DNA from: Chimaeribacter californicus
Lineage (GTDB): Bacteria; Pseudomonadota; Gammaproteobacteria; Enterobacterales; Enterobacteriaceae
DNA: 64,000 nucleotides
Direction: 5' to 3'
Assembly: GCF_002858675.1 (NCBI RefSeq)
Contig: NZ_PJZF01000006.1
Span: 144,176 to 208,175, forward strand
The position numbers and the translations under genes are program-made. A model generated the notes under the pieces. It saw nothing but the letters and a program-made list of their open reading frames with translations, made no database searches and was not told the DNA's origin. This document shows positions 36,597 to 44,890 of the stretch, piece after piece; position 1 is the first letter of the stretch, and every line of letters begins with the position of its first letter.

Positions 36597-36767
36597 TCAG
36601 GTGACGTCGCAGCTCCCCCGTTGCTGGAGCGCGCCTAATATATCAATTCCCAAACAGATTAATAGTGCAGCGATCAGGCGGAAAAATAGCTGCCTGATGA
36701 GTGCTTTAGTGTTTTGTTCTGAGGTAAATCCTATTAGGGTTTTTTCATACTCGCCTAAGTGAATCAT
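36597..36767 (-). CDS. possible small membrane protein upstream of bcsO (56 codons)
   Basis: An open frame of 56 codons, from ATG 36767, on the bcs strand and 90 nt before bcsO. It begins MIHLGEYEKTLIGFTSEQNT. One strongly hydrophobic segment (LFFRLIAALLICLGIDILGA, residues 28-47) would be a membrane helix. It ends QQRGSCDVT. I do not recognise the protein, and the ribosome site is weak (CTGGCAGCAATTTA before ATG). The codons are more A/T-rich than in the neighbouring bcs genes. It could be a real small protein tied to cellulose synthesis, or a chance frame in the bcs leader. Confidence 0.4.
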   Translation of the reverse strand: MIHLGEYEKTLIGFTSEQNTKALIRQLFFRLIAALLICLGIDILGALQQRGSCDVT

Positions 36768-37269
36768 TAAATTGCTGCCAGCGTAAAGCTCTGTTTATCC
36801 CTTATTTATGTAGTGAATTTTATAAATATTTTTAATGTTTTAGTGTGATCATCCGACCACTCAGACCCGCAGAAGGCGGGGGCCGGCATGTGACATGCCG
36901 CAGAAAAAGGGGAATTGGGGCGCTTTAGGCTAGGATAAGGATGAAAACCGCCTTTTTCCCGGTGAATCCTGCCGGTCAGGGGCTTTCCGGCCGTGGAAAC
37001 CCGTATACTGGGGCACCCGCCGGTGGCCGGTAAGCGTGCTGCCCGGCCTGCGCTGGTTTTGGTAATGAATTTAACTGTTTGTTACCAACGCGGATCGCGT
37101 ATTACCATGGGGAACCGTGCCGGAGGGTATGACCTCCGATGTGACGGCAAAAAATAGGATGAACAGGCAATGATGCCGCGTGAGAGACTTCCGCGCCGGA
37201 CGCAGTTCTCAATTCTTTCCAGCCACGGGCGCGCTGCCGGTGGCCGATCCCAGTGTGTGACGGAGACGT
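36768..37269. other. regulatory region between the bcs operon and hmsP
   Basis: About 500 nt between divergent units. The part near 36780-36850 is very A/T-rich and is the likely bcs promoter zone. A hairpin CGGCATG-TGA-CATGCCG lies near 36889-36905. No start site could be placed with confidence, and no riboswitch pattern was recognised. Confidence 0.45.
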
Positions 37270-39315
37270 ATGTTGCGGGTCAGACGTTCGTTAACGATTA
37301 AGCAGATGGCAGCCGTGTCCGGCGTAACGCTGGTAACGCTCTGCATCTTTATTACCATCCAGCTGTTTCACCTGGCGCAGCAGCGCCGGGAGGATTACGC
37401 CCAGCAAATGGAACAGGTGGCCCATTCTATCCGCCAGCCGCTGGCGGAGGCGGTGCTGAATGTTGACCTGCCGCAGGCGCACCTGTTGCTGAATACCTTT
37501 AAGCCGCTCGGCATTGTGACCCGCGCCAACGTGGTACTGCCGAATGATATCCAGGTGCTGCACGGCGATTTCCCGGCGGAGCGGCCGGTGCCGGCGATTA
37601 TTTCCAGCCTGTTTGACCTGCCGGTGCGCATCAGCGTGCCGCTCTATACCCTGGAGCGGATGCCCGCCCACCCCAAGCCGCTGGCCTACCTGGTGTTGCA
37701 GGCGGACTCCTGGCGGCTCTACCAGCAGATCCGCAATATCATGATCACGCTGCTTGCCACCTATCTGCTGATGGCGCTGGTGCTCTCCGTGGCGGTGAGC
37801 TGGTGCATGAACCGGCTGATGGTGCACCCGCTGCGCCATATGGCCCGCGAGCTGGACGCGCTGGAAGAGGGGCAGGTTTTGCACCACCAGCTGAAGGTCT
37901 CGCCACTGCACATGGATGACGAGCTGGGGATGCTGGCGCGCCACTATAACCGCAACCAGCAACTGCTGGCCCGGCGCTTTGGTGAAAGCCCGCGTGAGTG
38001 GCCGCGCCACCCGGTCACCGCGCTGCCGAACGAGTCGCTGTTTACGGAGCTGCTGGCGCAATATTTGCGTTTTCAGCTGCGCCCGGCACGCTTCAACCTG
38101 TTGCTGATCGATGTAGAGACGTTGCAGGAAGCGGCCGGGGTGCTGAATGAGGCCCAGCGCAACGCGATGTTACAGACCGTGGTGGCCCGCATCCGCAGCG
38201 CGCTCTCGGACAACGATGAGCTGGGCCAGCCCGGCCCGCACGAGTTCATTGTGCTGGCGCGCGGCGCAGAGCGGCCGTTCCAGGCGATGCGGCTGGCGCG
38301 TGAAATTATGGCAGCGGTCAATGCCGCGCTGACGGAAGGTGACCTTACAGTGCGCCCGGTTGCCAGTATCGGCATTGCCCATTATGCCGGTGACGGCACG
38401 CTGGGCGCAGAGGCGTTGATCCTGAATGCCCGGTCGGCGCTGGTGTCGGCCCACCATCAGGGCAAAAACCAGATCCTGTTCTTTGACCCGGAACTGACGC
38501 GCAAAACCCAGCAGCGGCTGACGCAGGAGAGCGATACCTTGCAGGCGCTGGAGCATAATGAGTTCGCGCTGTTCCTCCAGCCGCAGATTGACCTGAAAAG
38601 CGACCAGATTATCGGGGCCGAGGCGCTGTTGCGCCGCCGGATGCCGGACGGCAGCTATAGCCTGGACGCGGAGTTCATTCCGTTTGCCGAAGAGATCGGC
38701 CTGATTGTGCCGCTGGGCTACTGGGTGCTGGAGCAAGGCTGCCGCATCCTGGCGGACTGGCAGCGGGAAGGGATCACGATCCCGCTGTCGGTGAACCTCT
38801 CCGGGGTGCAGATTCAGCAACGCAACTTCCTGCTGGAGCTGAAAACGCTGCTCAGCCGTTACCAGATTAAACCGGGCATGCTGGTGCTGGAGATCACCGA
38901 AACCGCCCGCATCGACGATCTTGACCGGGCGCTGAAACTGCTCAGTGAACTGCACCACTCCGGTGTGTCGGTGGCGCTGGATGATTTCGGCATGGGTTAT
39001 TCCAGCCTCAACTACCTTAACCGCCTGCGCTGCCTGCCGATCAATATCATTAAAATTGACCGCAGCTTTATCAGCAGCTTGCCGGAAGATGACCTGATGG
39101 TGCGGATTGTCAGCTCCATTGCCCGCGCCATGAATATCAGCATCATTGCCGAAGGGGTTGAAAACGCCGCCCAGTACCAGTGGCTGAAAGAAAACGACAT
39201 CCCGATGGCGCAGGGTTACCTGTTCGCCCGGCCGATGCCGCGCAACGCTTTTGAGCACCTCTTGCGCCAGGGGCTGCCCCCTGTCGCCCTGCCGCCGGGG
39301 GAGCCGGGCGCTTAA
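37270..39315 (+). CDS. hmsP: membrane c-di-GMP phosphodiesterase HmsP/PdeK (HAMP-GGDEF-EAL)
   Basis: A 681-residue inner-membrane protein similar along its length to E. coli YhjK/PdeK; HmsP is the Yersinia name. Two membrane helices (about 16-37 and 158-180) flank a periplasmic sensor part. A HAMP segment follows (NRLMVHPLRHMARELDALEEG), then a degenerate GGDEF domain that lacks GGDEF, and a C-terminal EAL domain with EALLRRR, ITETARIDD, DDFGMGYSSLNYL and AEGVEN. The EAL residues needed for hydrolysis are present, so it should lower c-di-GMP. Its place next to the bcs operon and dctA is as in E. coli, and it probably opposes BcsA activation. Confidence 0.93.
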   Translation: MLRVRRSLTIKQMAAVSGVTLVTLCIFITIQLFHLAQQRREDYAQQMEQVAHSIRQPLAEAVLNVDLPQAHLLLNTFKPLGIVTRANVVLPNDIQVLHGDFPAERPVPAIISSLFDLPVRISVPLYTLERMPAHPKPLAYLVLQADSWRLYQQIRNIMITLLATYLLMALVLSVAVSWCMNRLMVHPLRHMARELDALEEGQVLHHQLKVSPLHMDDELGMLARHYNRNQQLLARRFGESPREWPRHPVTALPNESLFTELLAQYLRFQLRPARFNLLLIDVETLQEAAGVLNEAQRNAMLQTVVARIRSALSDNDELGQPGPHEFIVLARGAERPFQAMRLAREIMAAVNAALTEGDLTVRPVASIGIAHYAGDGTLGAEALILNARSALVSAHHQGKNQILFFDPELTRKTQQRLTQESDTLQALEHNEFALFLQPQIDLKSDQIIGAEALLRRRMPDGSYSLDAEFIPFAEEIGLIVPLGYWVLEQGCRILADWQREGITIPLSVNLSGVQIQQRNFLLELKTLLSRYQIKPGMLVLEITETARIDDLDRALKLLSELHHSGVSVALDDFGMGYSSLNYLNRLRCLPINIIKIDRSFISSLPEDDLMVRIVSSIARAMNISIIAEGVENAAQYQWLKENDIPMAQGYLFARPMPRNAFEHLLRQGLPPVALPPGEPGA

Positions 39316-39377
39316 CCGCCTGCGGGCCGGGTGCCATGCCCGGCCAAGCTCCCTCGCCTTCCTCTTCCTCCCCGCAG

Positions 39378-39389
39378 TGAATCGATTCA
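39378..39389. repeat. 12-bp perfect palindrome upstream of dctA
   Basis: TGAATCGATTCA lies 139 nt before the dctA ATG. It could be a regulator site, but I do not recognise the protein that would bind it. Confidence 0.3.
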
Positions 39390-39527
39390 GCTCATACTTT
39401 GCCATGAACGGTTGTTGCAATCGGAGACAAATCATTTCCAAGATGTTGTCTTGATGTTACTTTCGCCGCTGCTGTCATGCCCGTGTGGGCAGTGGGTGAC
39501 GGCCCTCTCCAGCACAGGATATCGATC

Positions 39528-40808
39528 ATGAAAAAGTTGTTTAAGAGCCTCTATTTTCAGGTATTAACCGCGATCACCCTCGGGGTGTTACTCGGGCATT
39601 TCTATCCGGAGCTGGGGGCGCAGATGAAGCCGCTGGGTGACGGCTTCGTTAAACTGATTAAAATGATTATCGCCCCGGTCATTTTCTGTACCGTGGTGAC
39701 CGGCATCGCCGGGATGGAAAGCATGAAGGCGGTGGGGCGCACCGGGGCCATCGCGCTGCTCTATTTTGAGGTGGTCAGCACGCTGGCGCTGATTATCGGG
39801 CTGGTGATTGTGAACGTGGTGCAGCCGGGGGCGGGCATGAACATCGACCCGGCCACGCTGGATGCCAAATCCGTGGCGGTGTATGCCGAACAGGCGCAGC
39901 AGCAGGGCATCATCCCGTTCCTGCTCGACATTATTCCCGGCAGCGTGATCGGCGCCTTTGCCAGCGGCAATATTTTGCAGGTGCTGCTGTTTGCGGTGCT
40001 GTTCGGTTTTGCGCTGCACCGGCTGGGCGATAAAGGCCAGCTGATGTTCAATATGATCGAGAGCTTCTCGAAGGTGATTTTCGGCATCATCAATATGATC
40101 ATGCGCCTGGCCCCGCTCGGGGCATTCGGGGCCATGGCTTTTACCATCGGCAAATATGGCGTCGGGTCGCTGGTGCAGCTCGGGCAATTGATCCTCTGCT
40201 TCTACCTGACCTGCATCCTGTTTGTGGTGGTGGTACTGGGCCTGATCGCCCGCGTGACCGGCTTCAGCATCTTCCGCTTTATCAACTATATCAAAGAGGA
40301 GCTGCTGATTGTGCTCGGCACCTCTTCCTCAGAATCGGCGCTGCCGCGGATGCTGGACAAGATGGAGCGGCTTGGCTGCCAGAAATCGGTGGTGGGGCTG
40401 GTGATCCCGACCGGGTACTCGTTTAACCTCGACGGTACCTCCATCTACCTGACCATGGCCGCGGTGTTTATTGCGCAGGCCACCAACTCGCACATGGACA
40501 TCTGGCACCAGGTAACCCTGCTGGTGGTGCTGCTGCTCTCTTCGAAAGGGGCGGCCGGGGTCACCGGCAGCGGCTTTATCGTCCTGGCGGCGACGCTCTC
40601 TGCCGTGGGCCACCTGCCGGTGACCGGGCTGGCGCTGATTCTGGGCATTGACCGCTTTATGTCTGAGGCGCGTGCGCTGACCAACCTGGTCGGCAATGGC
40701 GTGGCCACCGTGGTGGTGGCGAAGCGGGTCGGCCAACTGGACGAAAAACAGCTGTACAACGTTTTACACCACAAGAAAGCCTCTTCCGGCCCGGTCTCCT
40801 CTTCCTGA
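39528..40808 (+). CDS. dctA: C4-dicarboxylate/proton symporter DctA
   Basis: This inner-membrane transporter takes up succinate, fumarate, malate and aspartate under aerobic conditions. The ATG at 39528 ([20 protein letters not shown]) follows AGGAT and gives 426 residues (E. coli 428); the longer open frame adds nothing family-like. Glutamate-transporter-fold motifs are intact: [11 protein letters not shown], the serine-rich loop [18 protein letters not shown] and [12 protein letters not shown]. The gene lies between hmsP and yhjJ exactly as in E. coli and has its own terminator. Confidence 0.97.
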   Translation: MKKLFKSLYFQVLTAITLGVLLGHFYPELGAQMKPLGDGFVKLIKMIIAPVIFCTVVTGIAGMESMKAVGRTGAIALLYFEVVSTLALIIGLVIVNVVQPGAGMNIDPATLDAKSVAVYAEQAQQQGIIPFLLDIIPGSVIGAFASGNILQVLLFAVLFGFALHRLGDKGQLMFNMIESFSKVIFGIINMIMRLAPLGAFGAMAFTIGKYGVGSLVQLGQLILCFYLTCILFVVVVLGLIARVTGFSIFRFINYIKEELLIVLGTSSSESALPRMLDKMERLGCQKSVVGLVIPTGYSFNLDGTSIYLTMAAVFIAQATNSHMDIWHQVTLLVVLLLSSKGAAGVTGSGFIVLAATLSAVGHLPVTGLALILGIDRFMSEARALTNLVGNGVATVVVAKRVGQLDEKQLYNVLHHKKASSGPVSSS

Positions 40809-40857
40809 TCGCGCGTACATCGCGGCATTAAGCCGCACTTGCATGCTGTTTGCTGCT

Positions 40858-40894
40858 AAAAGCCACCCTTTACTTGATGTAAGCGGTGGCTTTT
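40858..40894 (+). terminator. terminator of dctA
   Basis: AAAAGCCACC (from 40858) pairs with GGTGGCTTTT (40885-40894), with a small inner stem from CTTTAC and GTAAG. Confidence 0.88.
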
Positions 40895-41107
40895 CCTCAT
40901 AATACCCCGCCGCCGCTGGCCCGCTGATGCTCAAATCGCCGCTTTTTTTCACTTTCATGTGGTGACATCGGCAGGGGTTCGCGGTCAAACACAGGTTATC
41001 TCCCGTTTCCGCATGATTGACACGCACAGGGCAGAGCTGCGTTCCCGGAGTATGGAACGAACGAATTCTAATAGAAAAATCGGACTGTTATTTAAGTAGG
41101 GGTTCAC

Positions 41108-42592
41108 ATGCAGGGCACCAAAATTCGTCTTTTAGTTGGTGGGTTACTGCTGGTTGCCGCCAGCAGCAGCGTGCAGGCTGAAGCACTACAACCCGATCCT
41201 GCCTGGCAGCAGGGCAAGTTGGACAATGGGTTCACCTGGCAGCTGCTGGCCACGCCGCAGCGTCCCACCGACCGTATTCAACTGCGCCTGATGGTGCGCG
41301 CCGGCTCGCTGGTCGAGAGCGCGCAACAAACCGGCTTTGCTCATCTGTTGCCGCACCTGGCACTGATCCGCAGCCAGAGTTTCAGCGCGCCCCAGCTTCA
41401 ATCCCTGTGGCAGCAGGCGATCGACAACGACCGGCCGTTGCCGCCGGCCATCTCGTCGTATGATTACACGCTGTACAACCTGAGCCTGCCCACCAACCGC
41501 CCGGAGCTGCTGAAAGAAGCGCTGACCTGGCTGGCGGACACCAGCGGCGCGCTGGTCACGGACACGCCCACCGTGCAGGCGGCGATGGACACCTTCCAGG
41601 ACCCGATCGGCACCCAGCCGCCGGACGCGCAAGACCCGTGGTGGCGCTACCGCATGAAAGGCTCCACGCTGCTGGCGCACGATCCCGGCCAGCGCCCCGA
41701 CCGGCCGGTCAATATTGACGAGCTGAACAAATTCTACCGCCAGTGGTACACGCCGGACGCCATGACGCTCTATGTGGTCGGCAATGTGGACAGCCGCAGC
41801 ATCGGCGAGCAGATCGGCAAAACCTTTGGCGGGCTGAAGGGCAAACGCGAAACGCCGCCGGTGATGCCGACCCTCTCCCCGCTGCCGCCGCAGGCGGTCA
41901 CGCTGATTGCTGACGGCCTGAGCCAGGATCGCCTCTCTTTGATCTGGGACGCGCCGTGGCAACCGATCCGCGATTCCCAGTCACTCAGCCGTTACTGGCG
42001 CAGCGACCTGGCGCGCGAGGCACTGTTTATGCACCTGCAACAGCAACTCAACGGCAAAGCCAAAGCGATAAACCTCGGCTTTGACTGCCAGGTGCAGTAC
42101 CAGCGCAGCCAGTGCGCCATCCGTATGGAGACGCCGAACGCCGTGCTGCTGCCGGACTTTACCGCGCTGGTCACCGAGCTGGCGAACGTGCGGGACAATG
42201 GCCTGACGCAGCAGGAGTTTGATGCGCTGATGGCGCAGAAGAACGACCAGCTCAGCAAGCTGTTCGCCACCTATGCCCGCACCAGCACCGATGTGCTGAC
42301 CAACCAGCGCCTGCGCTCGCAGGAAAATGGGGTGGTGGACATCGCGCCGGAGCTGTACCAGAAGTTGCGCCAGGCCTTTCTGGCCTCGCTCAGCCTGCCG
42401 CTGCTGAACCAGGAGCTGAAGCAGCAGTTGTCGGTTGATCCGGCACTGGTGCTGATGCAGCCGAAAGGCGAAGCGGAGATGAGCGTGCAGGCGTTGCAGG
42501 AGGCGTATAACCGCGTGATGCTGCCGGCCCCGGCCGTGGTGCCGTCTGTGGATGAAGCGAAAGCTGACGCGGCGGCTGCGGCCACACCGTAA
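41108..42592 (+). CDS. yhjJ: M16-peptidase-like periplasmic protein YhjJ
   Basis: A 494-residue exported protein (signal LLVGGLLLVAASSSVQA) with the M16 (pitrilysin/insulinase) fold and high similarity to E. coli YhjJ (498). The zinc-binding HxxEH motif of active M16 enzymes is not present: the aligned segment reads GFAHLLPHLAL, with neither the metal-site Glu nor the right spacing. It is therefore very likely an inactive family member. The M16 C-terminal domain is recognisable (FYRQWYTPDAMTLYVVGNVD). A good ribosome site (GTAGGGG) precedes the ATG. Its function is not established. Confidence 0.92.
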   Translation: MQGTKIRLLVGGLLLVAASSSVQAEALQPDPAWQQGKLDNGFTWQLLATPQRPTDRIQLRLMVRAGSLVESAQQTGFAHLLPHLALIRSQSFSAPQLQSLWQQAIDNDRPLPPAISSYDYTLYNLSLPTNRPELLKEALTWLADTSGALVTDTPTVQAAMDTFQDPIGTQPPDAQDPWWRYRMKGSTLLAHDPGQRPDRPVNIDELNKFYRQWYTPDAMTLYVVGNVDSRSIGEQIGKTFGGLKGKRETPPVMPTLSPLPPQAVTLIADGLSQDRLSLIWDAPWQPIRDSQSLSRYWRSDLAREALFMHLQQQLNGKAKAINLGFDCQVQYQRSQCAIRMETPNAVLLPDFTALVTELANVRDNGLTQQEFDALMAQKNDQLSKLFATYARTSTDVLTNQRLRSQENGVVDIAPELYQKLRQAFLASLSLPLLNQELKQQLSVDPALVLMQPKGEAEMSVQALQEAYNRVMLPAPAVVPSVDEAKADAAAAATP

Positions 42593-42619
42593 CCCGGCAC
42601 GGCCGGGCCGCTAAAAAAA

Positions 42620-42645
42620 ACGTGCCGGCTTTTGCCGGCACGTCT
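42620..42645. terminator. bidirectional terminator between yhjJ and kdgK
   Basis: CGTGCCGGC (42621-42629) pairs perfectly with GCCGGCACG (42634-42642) around TTTT. An A8 run precedes on the left. Confidence 0.85.
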
Positions 42646-42681
42646 GTTTCTGCGGCTCCCAAGGCTTAGCGCGGCCAGGGA

Positions 42682-43614
42682 TCAGCGCGGCATCGCCTCC
42701 AGCGGGATGATCGCACCCCGGTGGCGGATCACGGTGCTGGCGGTGAGGTGGCCGCGTTCGGCAGCGGCCACCACATCACCGCCGGTCAGCCGCACTGCCA
42801 GGTACCCGGCGCTGAAGGAATCCCCGGCGGCCGTGGTGTCCACCACCTCTTCTTTCGCCAGCTTCACCGCTGCCACTTCATGCAGCGTGCCCTGCGGATC
42901 TGAAACCAGGCACGCCTCTGCCCCGCGTTTGATTACAATCTCCGTCACGCCCAGCGCGCGGGTACGGGCGATCACTGCCCCGACCGGTTGTTCACCCCAC
43001 AGCGCATCCTCATCATCCAGCGTCAGGAACGCGATGTCGGTGCAGGCGAGCATCGCCTGATACGCCTGCTGCGTCTCTTCCCGCTGTTGCCACAGGCGCG
43101 GGCGGTAGTTGTTGTCAAAAATCACCTTGCCGCCATGGGCGCGGCAGTCCCGCAGCAGGGTCATCAACCGTTCGCGCCGTTCCGGCGTCAGGATCGCCAG
43201 GCTGATGCCGCTCAGGTAGAGATAATCATAGTGGGCCAGCTGTTCACACAGTGCGTCCGCCTGCGGGCCGTCCAGCCAGAAGCGGGCGGCGGCCTCATTG
43301 CGCCAGTAGTAGAACGTGCGTTCGCCCTGCGCGTCGGTCTCAATGAAATAGAGACCGGGCAACTTATTCTCCAGCCGCTGTACCAGGGAGGTATTGACCT
43401 TTTCACGCTGCCAGGCCGCCAGCATCTCCTGGCTGAAGGTGTCCGTGCCGAGCGCGGTGACGTAGTGTACGCCCAGCGTCGTCTCCGGCACCTGGCGGGC
43501 GAGGTAGACGGCGGTGTTCAGCGTATCGCCGCCAAAGCCGCGGCTGAGATCCGCACCTTTTTGCGACAGTTCAATCATACATTCGCCGATAACGGCAATT
43601 TTCTGGCTTGTCAT
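42682..43614 (-). CDS. kdgK: 2-dehydro-3-deoxygluconokinase KdgK
   Basis: This cytoplasmic PfkB-family kinase phosphorylates 2-keto-3-deoxygluconate with ATP in the hexuronate/pectin pathway. The ATG at 43614 (MTSQKIAVIGECMIELSQKG) gives 310 residues, the normal length. The substrate end is GFGGDTLNTAVYLAR, and the PfkB signature with catalytic Asp is VVDTTAAGDSFSAGYLA. The upstream extension of the open frame lacks similarity. A KdgR-type operator lies 77-95 nt upstream. It is divergent from yhjH, as in E. coli. Confidence 0.96.
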   Translation of the reverse strand: MTSQKIAVIGECMIELSQKGADLSRGFGGDTLNTAVYLARQVPETTLGVHYVTALGTDTFSQEMLAAWQREKVNTSLVQRLENKLPGLYFIETDAQGERTFYYWRNEAAARFWLDGPQADALCEQLAHYDYLYLSGISLAILTPERRERLMTLLRDCRAHGGKVIFDNNYRPRLWQQREETQQAYQAMLACTDIAFLTLDDEDALWGEQPVGAVIARTRALGVTEIVIKRGAEACLVSDPQGTLHEVAAVKLAKEEVVDTTAAGDSFSAGYLAVRLTGGDVVAAAERGHLTASTVIRHRGAIIPLEAMPR

Positions 43615-43690
43615 GGTGGCTGGCCTGTTTAAAGGGGGGTGAATAGGGGTTTCCGGTAGTCTTAACCGAAGGCCGGAGCGAGTCAACAGC

Positions 43691-43709
43691 AATAAAACAA
43701 CGTTTTAAA
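43691..43709 (-). promoter_or_regulatory. KdgR-type operator of kdgK
   Basis: AATAAAACAACGTTTTAAA agrees with the KdgR consensus AATRAAAYNNYRTTTYATT at 17 of 19 positions. KdgR represses kdgK and pectin-degradation genes in enterobacteria. Confidence 0.65.
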
Positions 43710-43813
43710 ATTCTTAGGAGAGATCGCGCTTTTTCTGCCCTCAGGGATTTCAGCGGCTTAGCGCGCAGGCCGTGTAAAGGCCGCGAACCCCACGCCAAAG
43801 CGCTTTCCAACGA

Positions 43814-43840
43814 TAAAGTTTCAGGCGCCGGGGCCGATAG
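43814..43840 (+). promoter_or_regulatory. sigma-28 (FliA) promoter of yhjH
   Basis: TAAAGTTT, then 11 nt, then GCCGATAG: one mismatch to the FliA consensus TAAAGTTT-N11-GCCGATAA. The predicted start is near 43848. E. coli yhjH is a late flagellar gene, so the same control is expected. Confidence 0.9.
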
Positions 43841-43939
43841 TAACTAAGCGTATAACACGGCGCAGGGCAGGTGACCGGCGGTGACATCCCGCTGCCGCAC
43901 CCGGCATACGGTGCCGGCTTTCACTCAACCACCACGAAC

Positions 43940-44731
43940 ATGGCAACAGCAACGATGATAACCAAGATGATGTCTGGTCTGTTCACGCCATCATTCTCTG
44001 TGATTGATCGCGCGAAGGAACAGAGTTTCTGGCGGCAATGCCAGCGAACCTACAAATTTCAGCCCATTTACCTGACCAGCGGCCATATGCTGGGTCTGGA
44101 GCTGCTGACCGCCGTGTCACATCCTTCAAACCCTGGGAAATTCCTCTCACCGGAACGCTACTTTGCCGCCATCAGTGTGACGCGGCGGCTGATCATTATT
44201 CAGGAGCAACTCCAGCTGCTGGAGCTGTGGCGGCCTGAGCTGGAGCCGCGCGGGCTGCTGGCCTCGATCAATGTGGACGGGCAGTCATTGGAAGCGTTGC
44301 AGCAGCAGCCGGCCCTCTGTGCCCGCATCGCCGCAATGCCGTTTGCCCGCTTTGAGCTGGTCGAGCAGGCAGAAATGGCGCTGACCCGCCCACTGGGGCA
44401 GATTGCCCAGTCAGACCGCCTGTGGCTGGATGACTTCGGCAACGGTCTCGCCAATTTCTGCTCGTTCACTGCCTGGAAGTATGAATACATCAAAGTCGCG
44501 CGGGAGCTGTTTATCCTGCTGCGCCAGAGCGAGGAGGGTTCCCGGTTGTTCTTTACGCTGGTGACGCTGCTGAACCGCTACAGTAAGGGCGTGATCATTG
44601 AAGGGGTCGAGACCGCCGAAGAGTGGGCGATGGTCTGCGCGTCTGATGCCCATGCCGCCCAGGGCTACTATATGTCACGCCCGCAGGTATTTAACCTTGA
44701 GGCCGGACTGCCGCTGTTTTTCACCGGCTGA
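43940..44731 (+). CDS. yhjH: c-di-GMP phosphodiesterase YhjH/PdeH (EAL)
   Basis: This cytoplasmic stand-alone EAL enzyme lowers c-di-GMP and thereby permits flagellar rotation. With the ATG at 43940 it has 263 residues (E. coli 255). The frame is open from a GTG at 43871; the start is uncertain because no ribosome site is clear, but 43940 or 43955 fits the E. coli N-terminus best. Key segments are FQPIYLTSGHMLGLELLTAV (ELL in place of EAL, as in active E. coli YhjH), LASINVDG, FELVEQAE, LWLDDFGNGLANF and IIEGVETAEEW. It is transcribed from a sigma-28 promoter. Confidence 0.92.
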   Translation: MATATMITKMMSGLFTPSFSVIDRAKEQSFWRQCQRTYKFQPIYLTSGHMLGLELLTAVSHPSNPGKFLSPERYFAAISVTRRLIIIQEQLQLLELWRPELEPRGLLASINVDGQSLEALQQQPALCARIAAMPFARFELVEQAEMALTRPLGQIAQSDRLWLDDFGNGLANFCSFTAWKYEYIKVARELFILLRQSEEGSRLFFTLVTLLNRYSKGVIIEGVETAEEWAMVCASDAHAAQGYYMSRPQVFNLEAGLPLFFTG

Positions 44732-44890
44732 CATACCGGGTTACATTCCCGGTTCACGTTGTAAACCCTGTTACCAACAGGCCTGAACGCCTATTTTCCT
44801 CGTTCGCCGCAGATGCCGCGCAGGCAAGACCGGCCAATTTAAACTATTGTTAAGCTGACGAAACTGTTAATTCTCTGTCAGGAATAGCTC

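Noticed and set aside
36460..36762. 100-codon plus-strand frame in the bcs leader
   Set aside because: It overlaps the start of bcsO and the 56-codon minus-strand frame, and has no ribosome site or recognisable domain.
36889..37070. Possible c-di-GMP riboswitch before hmsP
   Set aside because: The region has G/C-rich stems, but I could not find the conserved GEMM core sequences.
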